Source: Nonomuraea indica
GTDB taxonomy: Bacteria > Actinomycetota > Actinomycetes > Streptosporangiales > Streptosporangiaceae
Direction: 5' to 3'
DNA length: 38,778 nucleotides
NCBI RefSeq assembly: GCF_002850745.1
Contig: NZ_KZ559484.1
Coordinates: forward strand, 1-38,778
This document shows positions 8,972 to 15,918 of this stretch, in pieces (the stretch's first letter is position 1; each line of letters starts with the position of its first letter). A model generated the notes under the pieces. It searched no databases. It had not been told where the DNA came from and saw only the letters and a list, made by a program, of their open reading frames with translations. The position numbers and the translations under genes are program-made.

Positions 8972-9550
8972 ATGACCTCGACGCTTGGTTTCGCGATCCT
9001 CGCCGTGCTGGCCCGCGGGGAGCGCACCGGATACGACATCGCCACCGCCATGCGGCGGCCGATCGCCTTCTTCTGGACGGCCCGCCACAGCCAGATCCAC
9101 GCCGAGCTGCAGAAGCTGCTGGCGGCCGGGTTCGTCGGCTACGAGGCCCGGCAGGGACCGGGCCCGCAGGGCAAGAAGGTCTACCACGTCACGGCCGAGG
9201 GCTCGCTGGCCCTGCGCGAGTGGGTGACCGAGCCGCCGCGCGAACGGCCGGAGCGCGACGAGCTGGTGCTGAAGACGTACGCGTCGTGGGTGGCGGGCCC
9301 GGCGGAGATCAGGCAGATGTTCGCCGACCAGCTCGCGGCGCACGAGGCACGGCTGGCCGAGTACGAGCGCGAGGGCGAGCTGATCGGGAAGCCGCCCGGG
9401 TTCGGCGACCCCCGGTTCGGCAACTACGCGGCGCTGCGGTGCGGGATCGGCTACGAACGGCACCGCGCGGAGTGGTGCAGGTGGATGATCGATCAGCTGA
9501 GCGAGAGCTTGAACCCCTCGTGGGAGGCCGCGAAGCCGAGCGAGCCGTAG
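8972..9550 (+). CDS. PadR-family transcriptional regulator
   Basis: This 192-residue protein has an N-terminal winged helix (about residues 1-85; FAILAVLARGERTGYDIATAM, then SQIHAELQKLLAAGFV and GKKVYHVTAEG) and a C-terminal helical dimerisation domain of the Vir type (about 95-180). PadR proteins usually repress their own gene and a divergent neighbour and release DNA when they bind a small molecule or are otherwise signalled. The operator-like dyad between this gene and the lipoprotein gene supports that arrangement here. TATCCT lies eight bases before the ATG, so the mRNA is probably leaderless. The last 58 bp overlap the 3' end of the convergent GNAT gene. Confidence 0.93.
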   Translation: MTSTLGFAILAVLARGERTGYDIATAMRRPIAFFWTARHSQIHAELQKLLAAGFVGYEARQGPGPQGKKVYHVTAEGSLALREWVTEPPRERPERDELVLKTYASWVAGPAEIRQMFADQLAAHEARLAEYEREGELIGKPPGFGDPRFGNYAALRCGIGYERHRAEWCRWMIDQLSESLNPSWEAAKPSEP

Positions 9551-9951
9551 AAGCGGTGTGCGTCGGTGCGCGACTTGTCGGAGGTGAGCTGCACCATCGC
9601 GCAGCCGCGGGCGCGGGCCCGGTCGACGGCCCACTGGATCATGCCGCGGCCGAGACCCCGGCCGCGGGCGGAGGCGGCGACCCGGACGGCCTCGATCTGG
9701 CAGCGTTCGGCGCCGAGCCTGGACAGGCCGGCCAGATAGGTGAGCTGCATGGTGCCGACGACCTCGCCGTCGCGCTCGGCGACGATCAGCTCGTCGTGGG
9801 GGTCGGCGTCGATGCGGGCGAACGCCGCGAGGTAGCGCTCGTCGTGGGGGTCGCCCTCACGCCGGGCGCCGAGCGGGTCGTCGGCCAGCATGGCGACGAT
9901 CGCGGGCACGTCCGCGGCCGTGGCGTGCCGGAAGCTGACTGTCTCTGACAT
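9493..9951 (-). CDS. GNAT-family N-acetyltransferase
   Basis: This 152-residue protein fits the GNAT fold: SFRHATAADVPAIVAMLADD (beta1-alpha1), GTMQLTYLAGLSRLGAERCQ (central strands), the acetyl-CoA pyrophosphate loop as VAASARGRGLGRGMI (R/Q-x-x-G-x-G/A), and a C-terminal DAHRFYGSLGFAASHEGFK. The acceptor is unknown. An in-frame ATG four codons upstream (9963) is possible, but the start at 9951 is favoured because CATGAT lies seven bases before it. The 3' end overlaps the PadR gene by 58 bp, tail to tail. It diverges from the VOC gene across about 60 bp. Confidence 0.88.
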   Translation of the reverse strand: MSETVSFRHATAADVPAIVAMLADDPLGARREGDPHDERYLAAFARIDADPHDELIVAERDGEVVGTMQLTYLAGLSRLGAERCQIEAVRVAASARGRGLGRGMIQWAVDRARARGCAMVQLTSDKSRTDAHRFYGSLGFAASHEGFKLSLS

Positions 9952-9976
9952 GCAGCGCATCATGCCAGAAACCGGC

Positions 9977-10006
9977 TTGACGCCTTTGCTGGTGTCGCGG
10001 TTGGCT
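9977..10006 (+). promoter_or_regulatory. Sigma-70-type promoter of the VOC gene
   Basis: TTGACG (9977-9982), an 18-bp spacer and TTGGCT (10001-10006) lie seven bases before the ATG at 10014, predicting a leaderless transcript. The hexamers are imperfect. Confidence 0.45.
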
Positions 10007-10013
10007 GGCGCCC

Positions 10014-10397
10014 ATGATTGAGATCCACGCCGTGACGATCGACGCCGCCGACCCGTACGAGCTGGGGAGCTGGTGGAGCCGGGCCACCGGCCTGCCGCTG
10101 GCCGACGACGACCAGCCGGGGGACGACGAGGTGATGCTGTGCACCGAGCAGGGGCCGTACGTGCTGTTCATCCGCGTCCCGGAGGGCAAGACGGTCAAGA
10201 ACCGCGTCCACCTCGACGTCAACGGCACCGAGGGGCGCACGCGCGACCAGGAGGTCGCGCGGCTCGTCGAGCTGGGGGCGACCGTGTTCGACGACCGCCG
10301 CCAGGCCGACGGCACGGGGTGGGTGGTCATGCGCGACCCGGAGGGCAACGAGTTCTGCGTCTGCCGCAGCAAGGCCGAGCGCGAGGGCACTGTCTGA
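10014..10397 (+). CDS. VOC (glyoxalase/bleomycin-resistance) family protein
   Basis: This 127-residue protein has two beta-alpha-beta-beta-beta half-repeats of the vicinal oxygen chelate fold: IEIHAVTIDAADPYELGSWW at the start, then RVHLDVNG and WVVMRDPEGNEFCVC in the second half. It resembles the small glyoxalase-like group in actinomycetes. Such proteins may be metal-dependent enzymes or resistance proteins that bind a drug, and the sequence does not decide which. It ends three bases from the convergent membrane-protein gene. Confidence 0.88.
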   Translation: MIEIHAVTIDAADPYELGSWWSRATGLPLADDDQPGDDEVMLCTEQGPYVLFIRVPEGKTVKNRVHLDVNGTEGRTRDQEVARLVELGATVFDDRRQADGTGWVVMRDPEGNEFCVCRSKAEREGTV

Positions 10398-10400
10398 CGT

Positions 10401-10847
10401 TCAGGAACCGGCTCGGCCCTTCATGGTGAGGGTCAGGATGCCGGCGATCAGGTAGACCAGCGCGCCGTGCCAGAGCGAGTGGAAGGCCGAGCCGAACACG
10501 CCCTCCTGGTCGAGGACGAGCTGCACGGGATAGTCCAGCACGGCGGTGATGCCGGCCGGGAGCAGCGCGAACTTCCACGGGTGGCGCAGCGCCCAGAGGC
10601 GGGCCTGCCTGGTGACCCGGTCACCGTCGTTCGGCCTGGCCACCGCGCCGACGGCGGCGATCAGCGCGAAGAGGCTGATGCCGAGCCCGAGCGCCCACAC
10701 CAGGTCGGCGTCGCCCGGCAGGATCACGCCCATGCCGTAGCTGGCCGCCGTGACCACGCCACCACCGACGGCGGCGGCCTTCCACGGGGCGCCGCGCAGC
10801 GCGGCGCCGGACAGCGAGACTTCGTCGCGTCGGGTGATTTCGTTCAT
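10401..10847 (-). CDS. Small four-helix membrane protein, unknown function
   Basis: This 148-residue protein has about four predicted membrane segments (roughly residues 24-42, 48-66, 92-112 and 122-142) with short connecting loops and a basic loop after helix 2 (RPNDGDRVTRQARLWALRHPW). I do not recognise a family. CAGTCT lies six bases before the ATG. The same-strand methyltransferase ends 69 bp upstream. That gap contains a short GGGG-ATTA-CCCC dyad (10885-10896) that might be regulatory. Confidence 0.7.
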   Translation of the reverse strand: MNEITRRDEVSLSGAALRGAPWKAAAVGGGVVTAASYGMGVILPGDADLVWALGLGISLFALIAAVGAVARPNDGDRVTRQARLWALRHPWKFALLPAGITAVLDYPVQLVLDQEGVFGSAFHSLWHGALVYLIAGILTLTMKGRAGS

Positions 10848-10916
10848 GGACCCAGACTGCCTCGCGGAGCACCCTGGTCACATCGGGGATTACCCCTGAA
10901 AAGTCCCCTACGCGGG

Positions 10917-11714
10917 TCACTCCCACCAGAGGGTGACCCAGCGGTCCCTGGGCAGCGGCCACATGCCGAGCGAGAGCGCGGTCTCGGCGACCTCCTCGGC
11001 CTGGCCGGGGTCGAGGCAGAGTCGGCGGCACGCGCTGGCCGCCAGGTCGTCCAGCGAGGCGAACCTGTCCAGCGGCGCCTCCCGCTCCTCCACGCGCACG
11101 TCGTAGCCGAGCGCCGCGGCGAGGGCGACGCAGTCCTCGGCGACGGGCCGCACCGGGCGGTCCACGCCGTGGAAGTGCTGCCACAGCGGGGTCATCCAGC
11201 TCATGGGGTGGCGGTGGCTCAGCTCGATGACCACCCGGCCGTCGGTGCGCTCGTCAAGGGCGCCGAGGAAGGCGGCCAGGTCGGGGACGTTGTAGACGAC
11301 ATGGCCGGCGACGGCCACGTCGGCCCGGGGCACCTGCCCGGCCACGTCGGGCCAGCGGCCCTCGATGGGAGTGCAGGCGACGCCCAGCTTGTCGGCCCGC
11401 AGCCCCAGCTCGGCCAGCATGCCCGGCGAGGGGTCGACGGCGTACAGCTCGCCGATGCGCCCGTGCAGGGGCAGCGACGAGGCTCCGGTGCCCGCGCCGA
11501 CGTCGAGCAGGCGGCCGCCGTCGGGCAGCGCCTCGGCCAGGCGGGTCATCGTGGGGCCGTCGTCCGGTTCGGCCAGCGCCCTGTCGGTGCGCGCGGCGAA
11601 GCGGGCCGGCGAGTGACCCCACGGGTCCGCCGGTGCGGCGGCCAGGATCTTCTCGGGGATGGCCCAGGATTCGAGGCGTGCTCGCCAGCGGCGGGCGAGT
11701 TCTTCGGCATCCAT
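10917..11714 (-). CDS. Class I SAM-dependent methyltransferase
   Basis: This protein is about 265 residues. Motif I (LLDVGAGTGASSLPL) and a following acidic strand end (ELYAVDPSPGML) bind S-adenosylmethionine. The later strand IELSHRHPMSW and the C-terminal segment are less conserved. The acceptor is unknown; the family covers small molecules and proteins. The start at 11714 (MDAEELARRW) is preferred, but in-frame ATGs at 11735 and 11726 cannot be excluded because none has a clear ribosome-binding site. It diverges from the acyl-CoA dehydrogenase gene across a palindrome-rich gap. Confidence 0.82.
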   Translation of the reverse strand: MDAEELARRWRARLESWAIPEKILAAAPADPWGHSPARFAARTDRALAEPDDGPTMTRLAEALPDGGRLLDVGAGTGASSLPLHGRIGELYAVDPSPGMLAELGLRADKLGVACTPIEGRWPDVAGQVPRADVAVAGHVVYNVPDLAAFLGALDERTDGRVVIELSHRHPMSWMTPLWQHFHGVDRPVRPVAEDCVALAAALGYDVRVEEREAPLDRFASLDDLAASACRRLCLDPGQAEEVAETALSLGMWPLPRDRWVTLWWE

Positions 11715-11744
11715 GGAGACGAGCATGCCACGCATACCGGTGGT

Positions 11745-11784
11745 TACCCGCGGGTAGCATTCCTAGTAAGGTTACTAGCGAGTA
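11745..11784. promoter_or_regulatory. Cluster of three palindromes upstream of fadE5-type gene
   Basis: TACCCGCGGGTA (11745-11756) is a perfect 12-bp palindrome. CTAGTAA-GG-TTACTAG (11763-11778) is a perfect 7-bp inverted repeat. TACT-AGCG-AGTA (11773-11784) is a third, overlapping dyad. All lie in the divergent gap between the methyltransferase and acyl-CoA dehydrogenase genes, ahead of the AAGGAG (11802-11807) of the latter. The last two look like a TetR- or GntR-type operator, but no known consensus could be assigned with certainty. Confidence 0.6.
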
Positions 11785-11817
11785 GATAACGACCTCGGGT
11801 CAAGGAGATCAGCACCC

Positions 11818-13623
11818 ATGGGCCACTACAAGAGCAACCTGCGTGACCTGGAGTTCAACCTCTTCGAGGTGTTCGGACGGCGAGAGATCCTCGGCACCGG
11901 GCCGTACGCGGACGTCGACGAAGACGTCGCCCGCGGACTGCTCGAAGAGGTCAACAGGCTGGCCACCGGTGTCCTTGCCGAGTCCTTCGAGGAGGGCGAC
12001 CGCAACCCGCCCGTCTTCGACCCCGACAACCACACGGTGACCCTGCCGGCCGGCTTCAAGAAGTCGTACAAGGCGGTCGTCGACGGCGGCTGGACGCACC
12101 TCGACCTGCCCACCGAGCTGGGCGGCCCCGGCATCCCGCGCAGCCTCGCCTGGGCCACGGCAGAGATGATCCTGGGCGCCAACCCCGCCGCCTACATGTA
12201 CGGCGCCGGCCCCAACTTCGCCTACACCCTGTGGCTGCTCGGCACCCCCGAGCAGAAGCGCTTCGCCGAGCTGGCCATGGAGCGCGACTGGGGCGCCACC
12301 ATGGTGCTGACCGAGCCCGACGCCGGCTCCGACGTCGGCGCCGGGCGCGCCAGGGCGGTCCGGCAGCCCGACGGCACCTGGCACATCGAGGGCGTCAAGC
12401 GCTTCATCACCAGCGCCGAGCACGACCTGACCGAGAACATCTTCCACCTCGTGCTGGCCCGCCCCGAGGGCCACGGCCCCGGCACCAAGGGCCTGTCGAT
12501 GTTCCTGGTCCCCAAGTACCACGTGGACCTGGAGACCGGCGAGCTCGGCGAGCGCAACGGCGTCTACGTGACCAACGTCGAGAAGAAGATGGGCCTGAAG
12601 GTCTCCACCACCTGCGAGCTCACCTTCGGCGACAGGCACCCGGCCGTCGGCACGCTGGTGGGCGAGGTGCACGAGGGCATCAAGCAGATGTTCATGGTCA
12701 TCGAGCACGCCCGGATGATGGTCGGCACCAAGGCCATCGCCACGCTCTCCACCGGCTACCTGAACGCCCTGGAGTACGCCAAGTCCCGCAAGCAGGGCGC
12801 CGACCTGACCCGGATGGCCGACAAGGCCGCGCCGCGCGTCACCATCACCCACCACCCCGACGTGCGCCGCGAGCTGATGCTGCAGAAGGCGTACGCCGAG
12901 GGCATGCGGGCGCTCGTCCTCTACACCGCGACGTTCCAGGACGCCGTCCAGATGAACCCGGACGACGCCCACGCGCACGCGATGAACGACCTGCTGCTGC
13001 CCCTGGTCAAGGGCGTCGGCTCCGAGCGGTCGTACGAGCTGCTGGCCCGCTCCCTGCAGACGCTCGGCGGGTCGGGCTACCTGCAGGAGTACCCGATCGA
13101 GCAGTACATCCGCGACGCGAAGATCGACTCCCTGTACGAGGGCACCACCGCGATCCAGGGCCTCGACCTGTTCTTCCGCAAGATCCTGCGCAACCAGGGC
13201 GCCGCGATCGGCTCGCTGCTGGCCGAGATCAACGCCTTCGCCGCCTCCGAGGCGGGCAACGGCCGGCTCAAGGAGGAGCGCGCGCTGCTCGCCGAGGCCG
13301 CCGCCGACATCAAGGCCATGGGCGACACCATGGCCGGCTGGGCGCTCGGCTCGCTGGAGAAGCCGGAGGAGGTCTACAAGGTCGGCCTGAACACCACCCG
13401 GTTCCTGCTCGCCCTGGGCGACCTCGTCATCGGCTGGCTGCTGCTGCGCCAGGCCGAGGTCGCGCTGGCCCGCCTGGGCGAGGGCGACGACCCGTTCTAC
13501 CGGGGCAAGGTCGCCGCGGCGTCGTTCTTCGCGACGACCGTGCTGCCCCGGCTGGCCGCCGAGCGCCGGGTGCTGACCGGCACCGGCCTGGACCTGATGG
13601 AGCTGCCGGAGGAGGCGTTCTAG
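11818..13623 (+). CDS. fadE5: Acyl-CoA dehydrogenase, FadE5-like
   Basis: This 601-residue flavoprotein oxidises acyl-CoA to the trans-2-enoyl-CoA in fatty-acid beta-oxidation. It resembles mycobacterial FadE5 along its length, starting with MGHYKSNLRDLEFNLFEV. Conserved blocks include TMVLTEPDAGSDVGAGRARA (FAD/substrate site), HIEGVKRFITS, EQARMMVGTKAIATLS-like text (here EHARMMVGTKAIATLSTGYL) and EQYIRDAKIDSLYEGTTAIQ, which carries the catalytic Glu region. The C-terminal extension (about 450-601) is typical of this long subgroup. A good AAGGAG lies ten bases before the ATG. It is preceded by palindromic operator-like sites and followed by a strong hairpin, so it is probably transcribed alone. 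Chain-length preference is not decidable here. Confidence 0.93.
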   Translation: MGHYKSNLRDLEFNLFEVFGRREILGTGPYADVDEDVARGLLEEVNRLATGVLAESFEEGDRNPPVFDPDNHTVTLPAGFKKSYKAVVDGGWTHLDLPTELGGPGIPRSLAWATAEMILGANPAAYMYGAGPNFAYTLWLLGTPEQKRFAELAMERDWGATMVLTEPDAGSDVGAGRARAVRQPDGTWHIEGVKRFITSAEHDLTENIFHLVLARPEGHGPGTKGLSMFLVPKYHVDLETGELGERNGVYVTNVEKKMGLKVSTTCELTFGDRHPAVGTLVGEVHEGIKQMFMVIEHARMMVGTKAIATLSTGYLNALEYAKSRKQGADLTRMADKAAPRVTITHHPDVRRELMLQKAYAEGMRALVLYTATFQDAVQMNPDDAHAHAMNDLLLPLVKGVGSERSYELLARSLQTLGGSGYLQEYPIEQYIRDAKIDSLYEGTTAIQGLDLFFRKILRNQGAAIGSLLAEINAFAASEAGNGRLKEERALLAEAAADIKAMGDTMAGWALGSLEKPEEVYKVGLNTTRFLLALGDLVIGWLLLRQAEVALARLGEGDDPFYRGKVAAASFFATTVLPRLAAERRVLTGTGLDLMELPEEAF

Positions 13624-13656
13624 CCTGCCCCGCCCGGCTTCCCCGTGCCGGTGACC

Positions 13657-13682
13657 GCCCGCTCCGCGAGCCCGGAGCGGGC
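13657..13682 (+). terminator. Hairpin terminator after acyl-CoA dehydrogenase
   Basis: A perfect 10-bp GC-rich stem (13657-13666 with 13673-13682) encloses a 6-nt loop, 33 nt after the stop. There is only a weak T-rich tail, as is usual in actinomycetes. Confidence 0.75.
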
Positions 13683-13770
13683 GTTCGCCTCTTTCGGGCA
13701 CCCGCGGGTGTGATCGCCTGTACCCGGGTATGACCGTGGGCGTACCTTGTCTTTCCCCACGGAGGTCGGC

Positions 13771-13995
13771 ATGGGTGTCGGGGTCAGCATCTTCTTCCTC
13801 ACGCTCGGTGCCATCCTGAGGTTCGCCATCGAGCCCGACGTGTTCGGTGACGCGGTCCACATGGACGTGATCGGGCTGATCTTCATGATCGTCGGTGGTG
13901 CGGGCATCGTGCTCAGCCTCGTACTGGCCCCGCGACGCGGCCACACCTCCGAGGACCGGCTGATGCGCCGCGAGAACCGCCCACCGGAAGTCTGA
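13771..13995 (+). CDS. DUF6458-type small membrane protein
   Basis: This 74-residue protein has two membrane segments (about residues 5-20 and 32-53) and a charged tail (RRGHTSEDRLMRRENR). The N-terminus MGVGVSIFFLTLGAILRFAI is typical of the DUF6458 family, whose function is unknown. The ATG was preferred over an upstream TTG because GGAGG lies just before it. The upstream gap contains two palindromes (13699-13710 and 13721-13730) that could be regulatory. Four bases after its stop begins the long inverted repeat that ends over the ribosome-binding site of the next gene. Confidence 0.78.
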   Translation: MGVGVSIFFLTLGAILRFAIEPDVFGDAVHMDVIGLIFMIVGGAGIVLSLVLAPRRGHTSEDRLMRRENRPPEV

Positions 13996-13998
13996 GGG

Positions 13999-14058
13999 AA
14001 GGGTCTCCCGCCGGCGGGCAATCACGGTTGTCCACGTTCCCCGGCAAGGGAGACCCTT
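13999..14058 (+). promoter_or_regulatory. Long inverted repeat covering the sigma-gene ribosome-binding site
   Basis: The arms AAGGGTCTCCC (13999-14009) and GGGAGACCCTT (14048-14058) are exact 11-bp reverse complements 38 nt apart. The right arm overlaps the AAGGGAG that serves the ATG at 14061. A smaller GC-rich palindrome (CCCGCCGGCGGG) begins inside the left arm. In RNA the stem would hide the ribosome-binding site. The arms could instead be two DNA half-sites for a regulator. Confidence 0.65.
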
Positions 14059-14060
14059 GC

Positions 14061-14594
14061 ATGACCATGTCCCTCGACGGGACGGTGGCCGACCCCGAGC
14101 GGTTCGCCACCGTCTTCGACGCCCACTACGAGGAGATCCGCCGCTACGTCGGCCGCCGGCTGGACCTCGACATCGCCGAGGACCTCGCCGCCGAGACCTT
14201 CCTCGTCGCCTTCCGCCGCCGCCACACCTTCGACCCGGCCAGGGGCGACATCCGGCCCTGGCTGTACGGCATCGCCACCAGACTCGTCGGCCGGCACCGC
14301 CGCGCCGAGGTGCGCCGCTACCGCGCCCTGGCCCGGTCCGGGCCGCCGCCGGACGGCGACGGCCACGACCAGCGGGTCGTGGACCGGGTGGCCGCCGGGG
14401 TCACCGTGCAGCGGCTCTCGGCCGCCCTGGCCGGCCTGTCCCGTGGCGAGCGCGACGTGGTGCTGCTCGTCGCGTACGGCGAACTGACCTACGACGAGGT
14501 GGCCGCGGCGCTCGGCATCGCCTACGGCACCGTCGCCTCCCGGCTGAGCCGGGCCAGGACCAAGCTCCGTGACGCTCTGGGGGTGGAGTTGTGA
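14061..14594 (+). CDS. RNA polymerase sigma factor, sigma-70/ECF type
   Basis: This 177-residue protein has sigma region 2 (about residues 11-80; FDAHYEEIRRYVGRRL, AEDLAAETFLVAFRR and GDIRPWLYGIATR) and region 4 (about 120-175; LSRGERDVVLLVAYGELTYD and VAAALGIAYGTVASRLSRAR). There is no region 1 or 3, so it is an ECF-like factor. The ATG at 14061 was chosen over an upstream start because AAGGGAG sits eight bases ahead of it. The next gene overlaps its stop (TGATG), giving a classic sigma/partner pair. The ribosome-binding site lies in the arm of an 11-bp inverted repeat, which suggests translational or transcriptional control. Confidence 0.9.
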   Translation: MTMSLDGTVADPERFATVFDAHYEEIRRYVGRRLDLDIAEDLAAETFLVAFRRRHTFDPARGDIRPWLYGIATRLVGRHRRAEVRRYRALARSGPPPDGDGHDQRVVDRVAAGVTVQRLSAALAGLSRGERDVVLLVAYGELTYDEVAAALGIAYGTVASRLSRARTKLRDALGVEL

Positions 14595-15577
14595 TGAAGG
14601 ACTTCCAGCTGATCGACGACGTGATGCCGGACGCGCCGCCAGCCGACCCGGCGCGGGCGATGGCCGTGCGCGCCCGGGTGCTCGGCGGGGCCCGCCGGAC
14701 GCCCCGCTGGTCCTGGGCGCTCGCCGGCGCGGCTGTGGTGTCCGTCCTGGTCGCCGGTTTCCTGGCGATTCCCCGGCTGGGCGACGGCACCGTGCACACG
14801 GCGAGGATGTCCGACGCGGCCACCGTGCTCGACGTCGCGCTGGACCGCCTGGCCGCCCGGCCTTCCGGGAGCGGGGCGCGGTGGCGGCGCGAGACGCTGG
14901 AGGTGCACCTGAGCCGCCCGAAGGGCGCCTACACCGTCGAGCGGCGGATCAAGGACGTCGTCTGGCGCGACGGGGCGACCGTGCGGACGGAGCGGACGGA
15001 CCTGTCGGCCGAACCGCTCACCGCCACCGACAGGCGAGCGTGGAAGGCCGCGGGATCGCCGCCGCTCTGCGCGGCCGAGGACCGGTGCCGCATCGGCAGC
15101 GCCAGGGTCGAGAGCCTCCCGGCCGACAGCGTCGGCTACCCGGTGGGACCGGCCGCACAGCTGCCCACCGACGCCGCGACGCTCAGACGGCACCTGCTGA
15201 GGCTCCACCCGCAGGGCGCCCCGGAGAGCCGGGAGAACTTCCTGTGGAACCTCGCCACGCATCTCCTCAAGGACATCGAGATCACCCCCGCCACGAGGGC
15301 CGCCGTCTGCCGCATGCTGGCGGCCTCCCCCGGGGTGACCGTGGTGGACGGGGTCACCGACGTCGAGGGCCGGGTGGGTGTGGCGCTGGTGCAGCCGCCG
15401 CGCGAGAACGACATGCAGGAGCTGATCCTGCTGGACCGCGAGAGCGGCGAGCTGCTGGGCTTGCAGGAGGCGCTGCTGAAGCCCAATCCGGAATACGCCG
15501 ACATCCGGCCCGGCACGCCGTTCCGGTGGGAACTGATCAGGTCGCTCGGCTGGACGGACGAGGCGCCTACAGGCTGA
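14594..15577 (+). CDS. CU044_5270-family protein, likely membrane-anchored sigma partner
   Basis: This 327-residue protein has a short cytoplasmic N-terminus (about residues 1-39), one membrane helix (about 41-59) and a long extracytoplasmic domain. This layout is typical of CU044_5270-family proteins, which in actinomycetes commonly follow an ECF-type sigma gene. The N-terminus lacks a recognisable zinc anti-sigma motif, so an anti-sigma role is an inference from context. The ATG overlaps the sigma stop by one base; a GTG one codon upstream is also possible. The last 11 bp overlap the convergent Dabb gene. The extracytoplasmic ligand or signal is unknown. Confidence 0.82.
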   Translation: MKDFQLIDDVMPDAPPADPARAMAVRARVLGGARRTPRWSWALAGAAVVSVLVAGFLAIPRLGDGTVHTARMSDAATVLDVALDRLAARPSGSGARWRRETLEVHLSRPKGAYTVERRIKDVVWRDGATVRTERTDLSAEPLTATDRRAWKAAGSPPLCAAEDRCRIGSARVESLPADSVGYPVGPAAQLPTDAATLRRHLLRLHPQGAPESRENFLWNLATHLLKDIEITPATRAAVCRMLAASPGVTVVDGVTDVEGRVGVALVQPPRENDMQELILLDRESGELLGLQEALLKPNPEYADIRPGTPFRWELIRSLGWTDEAPTG

Positions 15578-15860
15578 GCTGGGCGGCGGCGCGGGTGGCC
15601 ATGATCGGCTTGATGCGCTCCGCGATCACCGCCTGGTGCACCGGATGATCGCGGTAGGTCTCGAAGTCGGCCACGCTGTCGAAGTCGGCCACCACCGCGA
15701 AGTCATGGCCGCCCGGGCTGATGCCCGCGTCGGGGCCGACCGTGTAGGAGCGGATCTGCGGGATGGCGGCCGGCAGCTTGCGCAGCTCGGGCGCCACCGC
15801 CGCCTTCTGCTCGTCGGTGGCGTCCTCGGTCCAGGTGAACAGCACGACATGGCGAATCAT
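15567..15860 (-). CDS. Dabb (stress-responsive alpha/beta-barrel) family protein
   Basis: This 97-residue protein matches the dimeric ferredoxin-like Dabb fold: an N-terminal MIRHVVLFTWTEDATDEQ, a middle strand HDFAVVADFDSVADFETYRD and HPVHQAVIAERIKPIM near the end. Family members are small dimers of varied, often unknown, function. TAGGGT (15872-15867 on this strand) lies six bases before the ATG, so it is probably leaderless. It overlaps the CU044_5270-family gene by 11 bp, tail to tail. Confidence 0.88.
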   Translation of the reverse strand: MIRHVVLFTWTEDATDEQKAAVAPELRKLPAAIPQIRSYTVGPDAGISPGGHDFAVVADFDSVADFETYRDHPVHQAVIAERIKPIMATRAAAQLSL

Positions 15861-15878
15861 GCGGCCACCCTACCGGCG

Positions 15879-15912
15879 CGCCGCTCCCCTGACCTGGGCC
15901 CGGGGAGCGGCG
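15879..15912 (-). terminator. Hairpin terminator of the 2-oxoacid dehydrogenase operon
   Basis: A perfect 11-bp stem (15879-15889 with 15902-15912) with a 12-nt loop begins six bases after the E2 stop on the reverse strand. It lies next to the promoter of the Dabb gene. Confidence 0.75.
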
Positions 15913-15918
15913 GCGTGT

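Noticed and set aside
10885..10896. GGGG-ATTA-CCCC dyad as an operator or terminator
   Set aside because: The 4-bp arms are too short to separate from chance in GC-rich DNA; it is mentioned only with the neighbouring gene.
13721..13730. TACCCGGGTA palindrome as a shared operator with 11745-11756
   Set aside because: It lacks the central CG of the other site, and the same ACCCGCGGGT core also occurs inside the aldo/keto reductase coding sequence (about 3357-3368).
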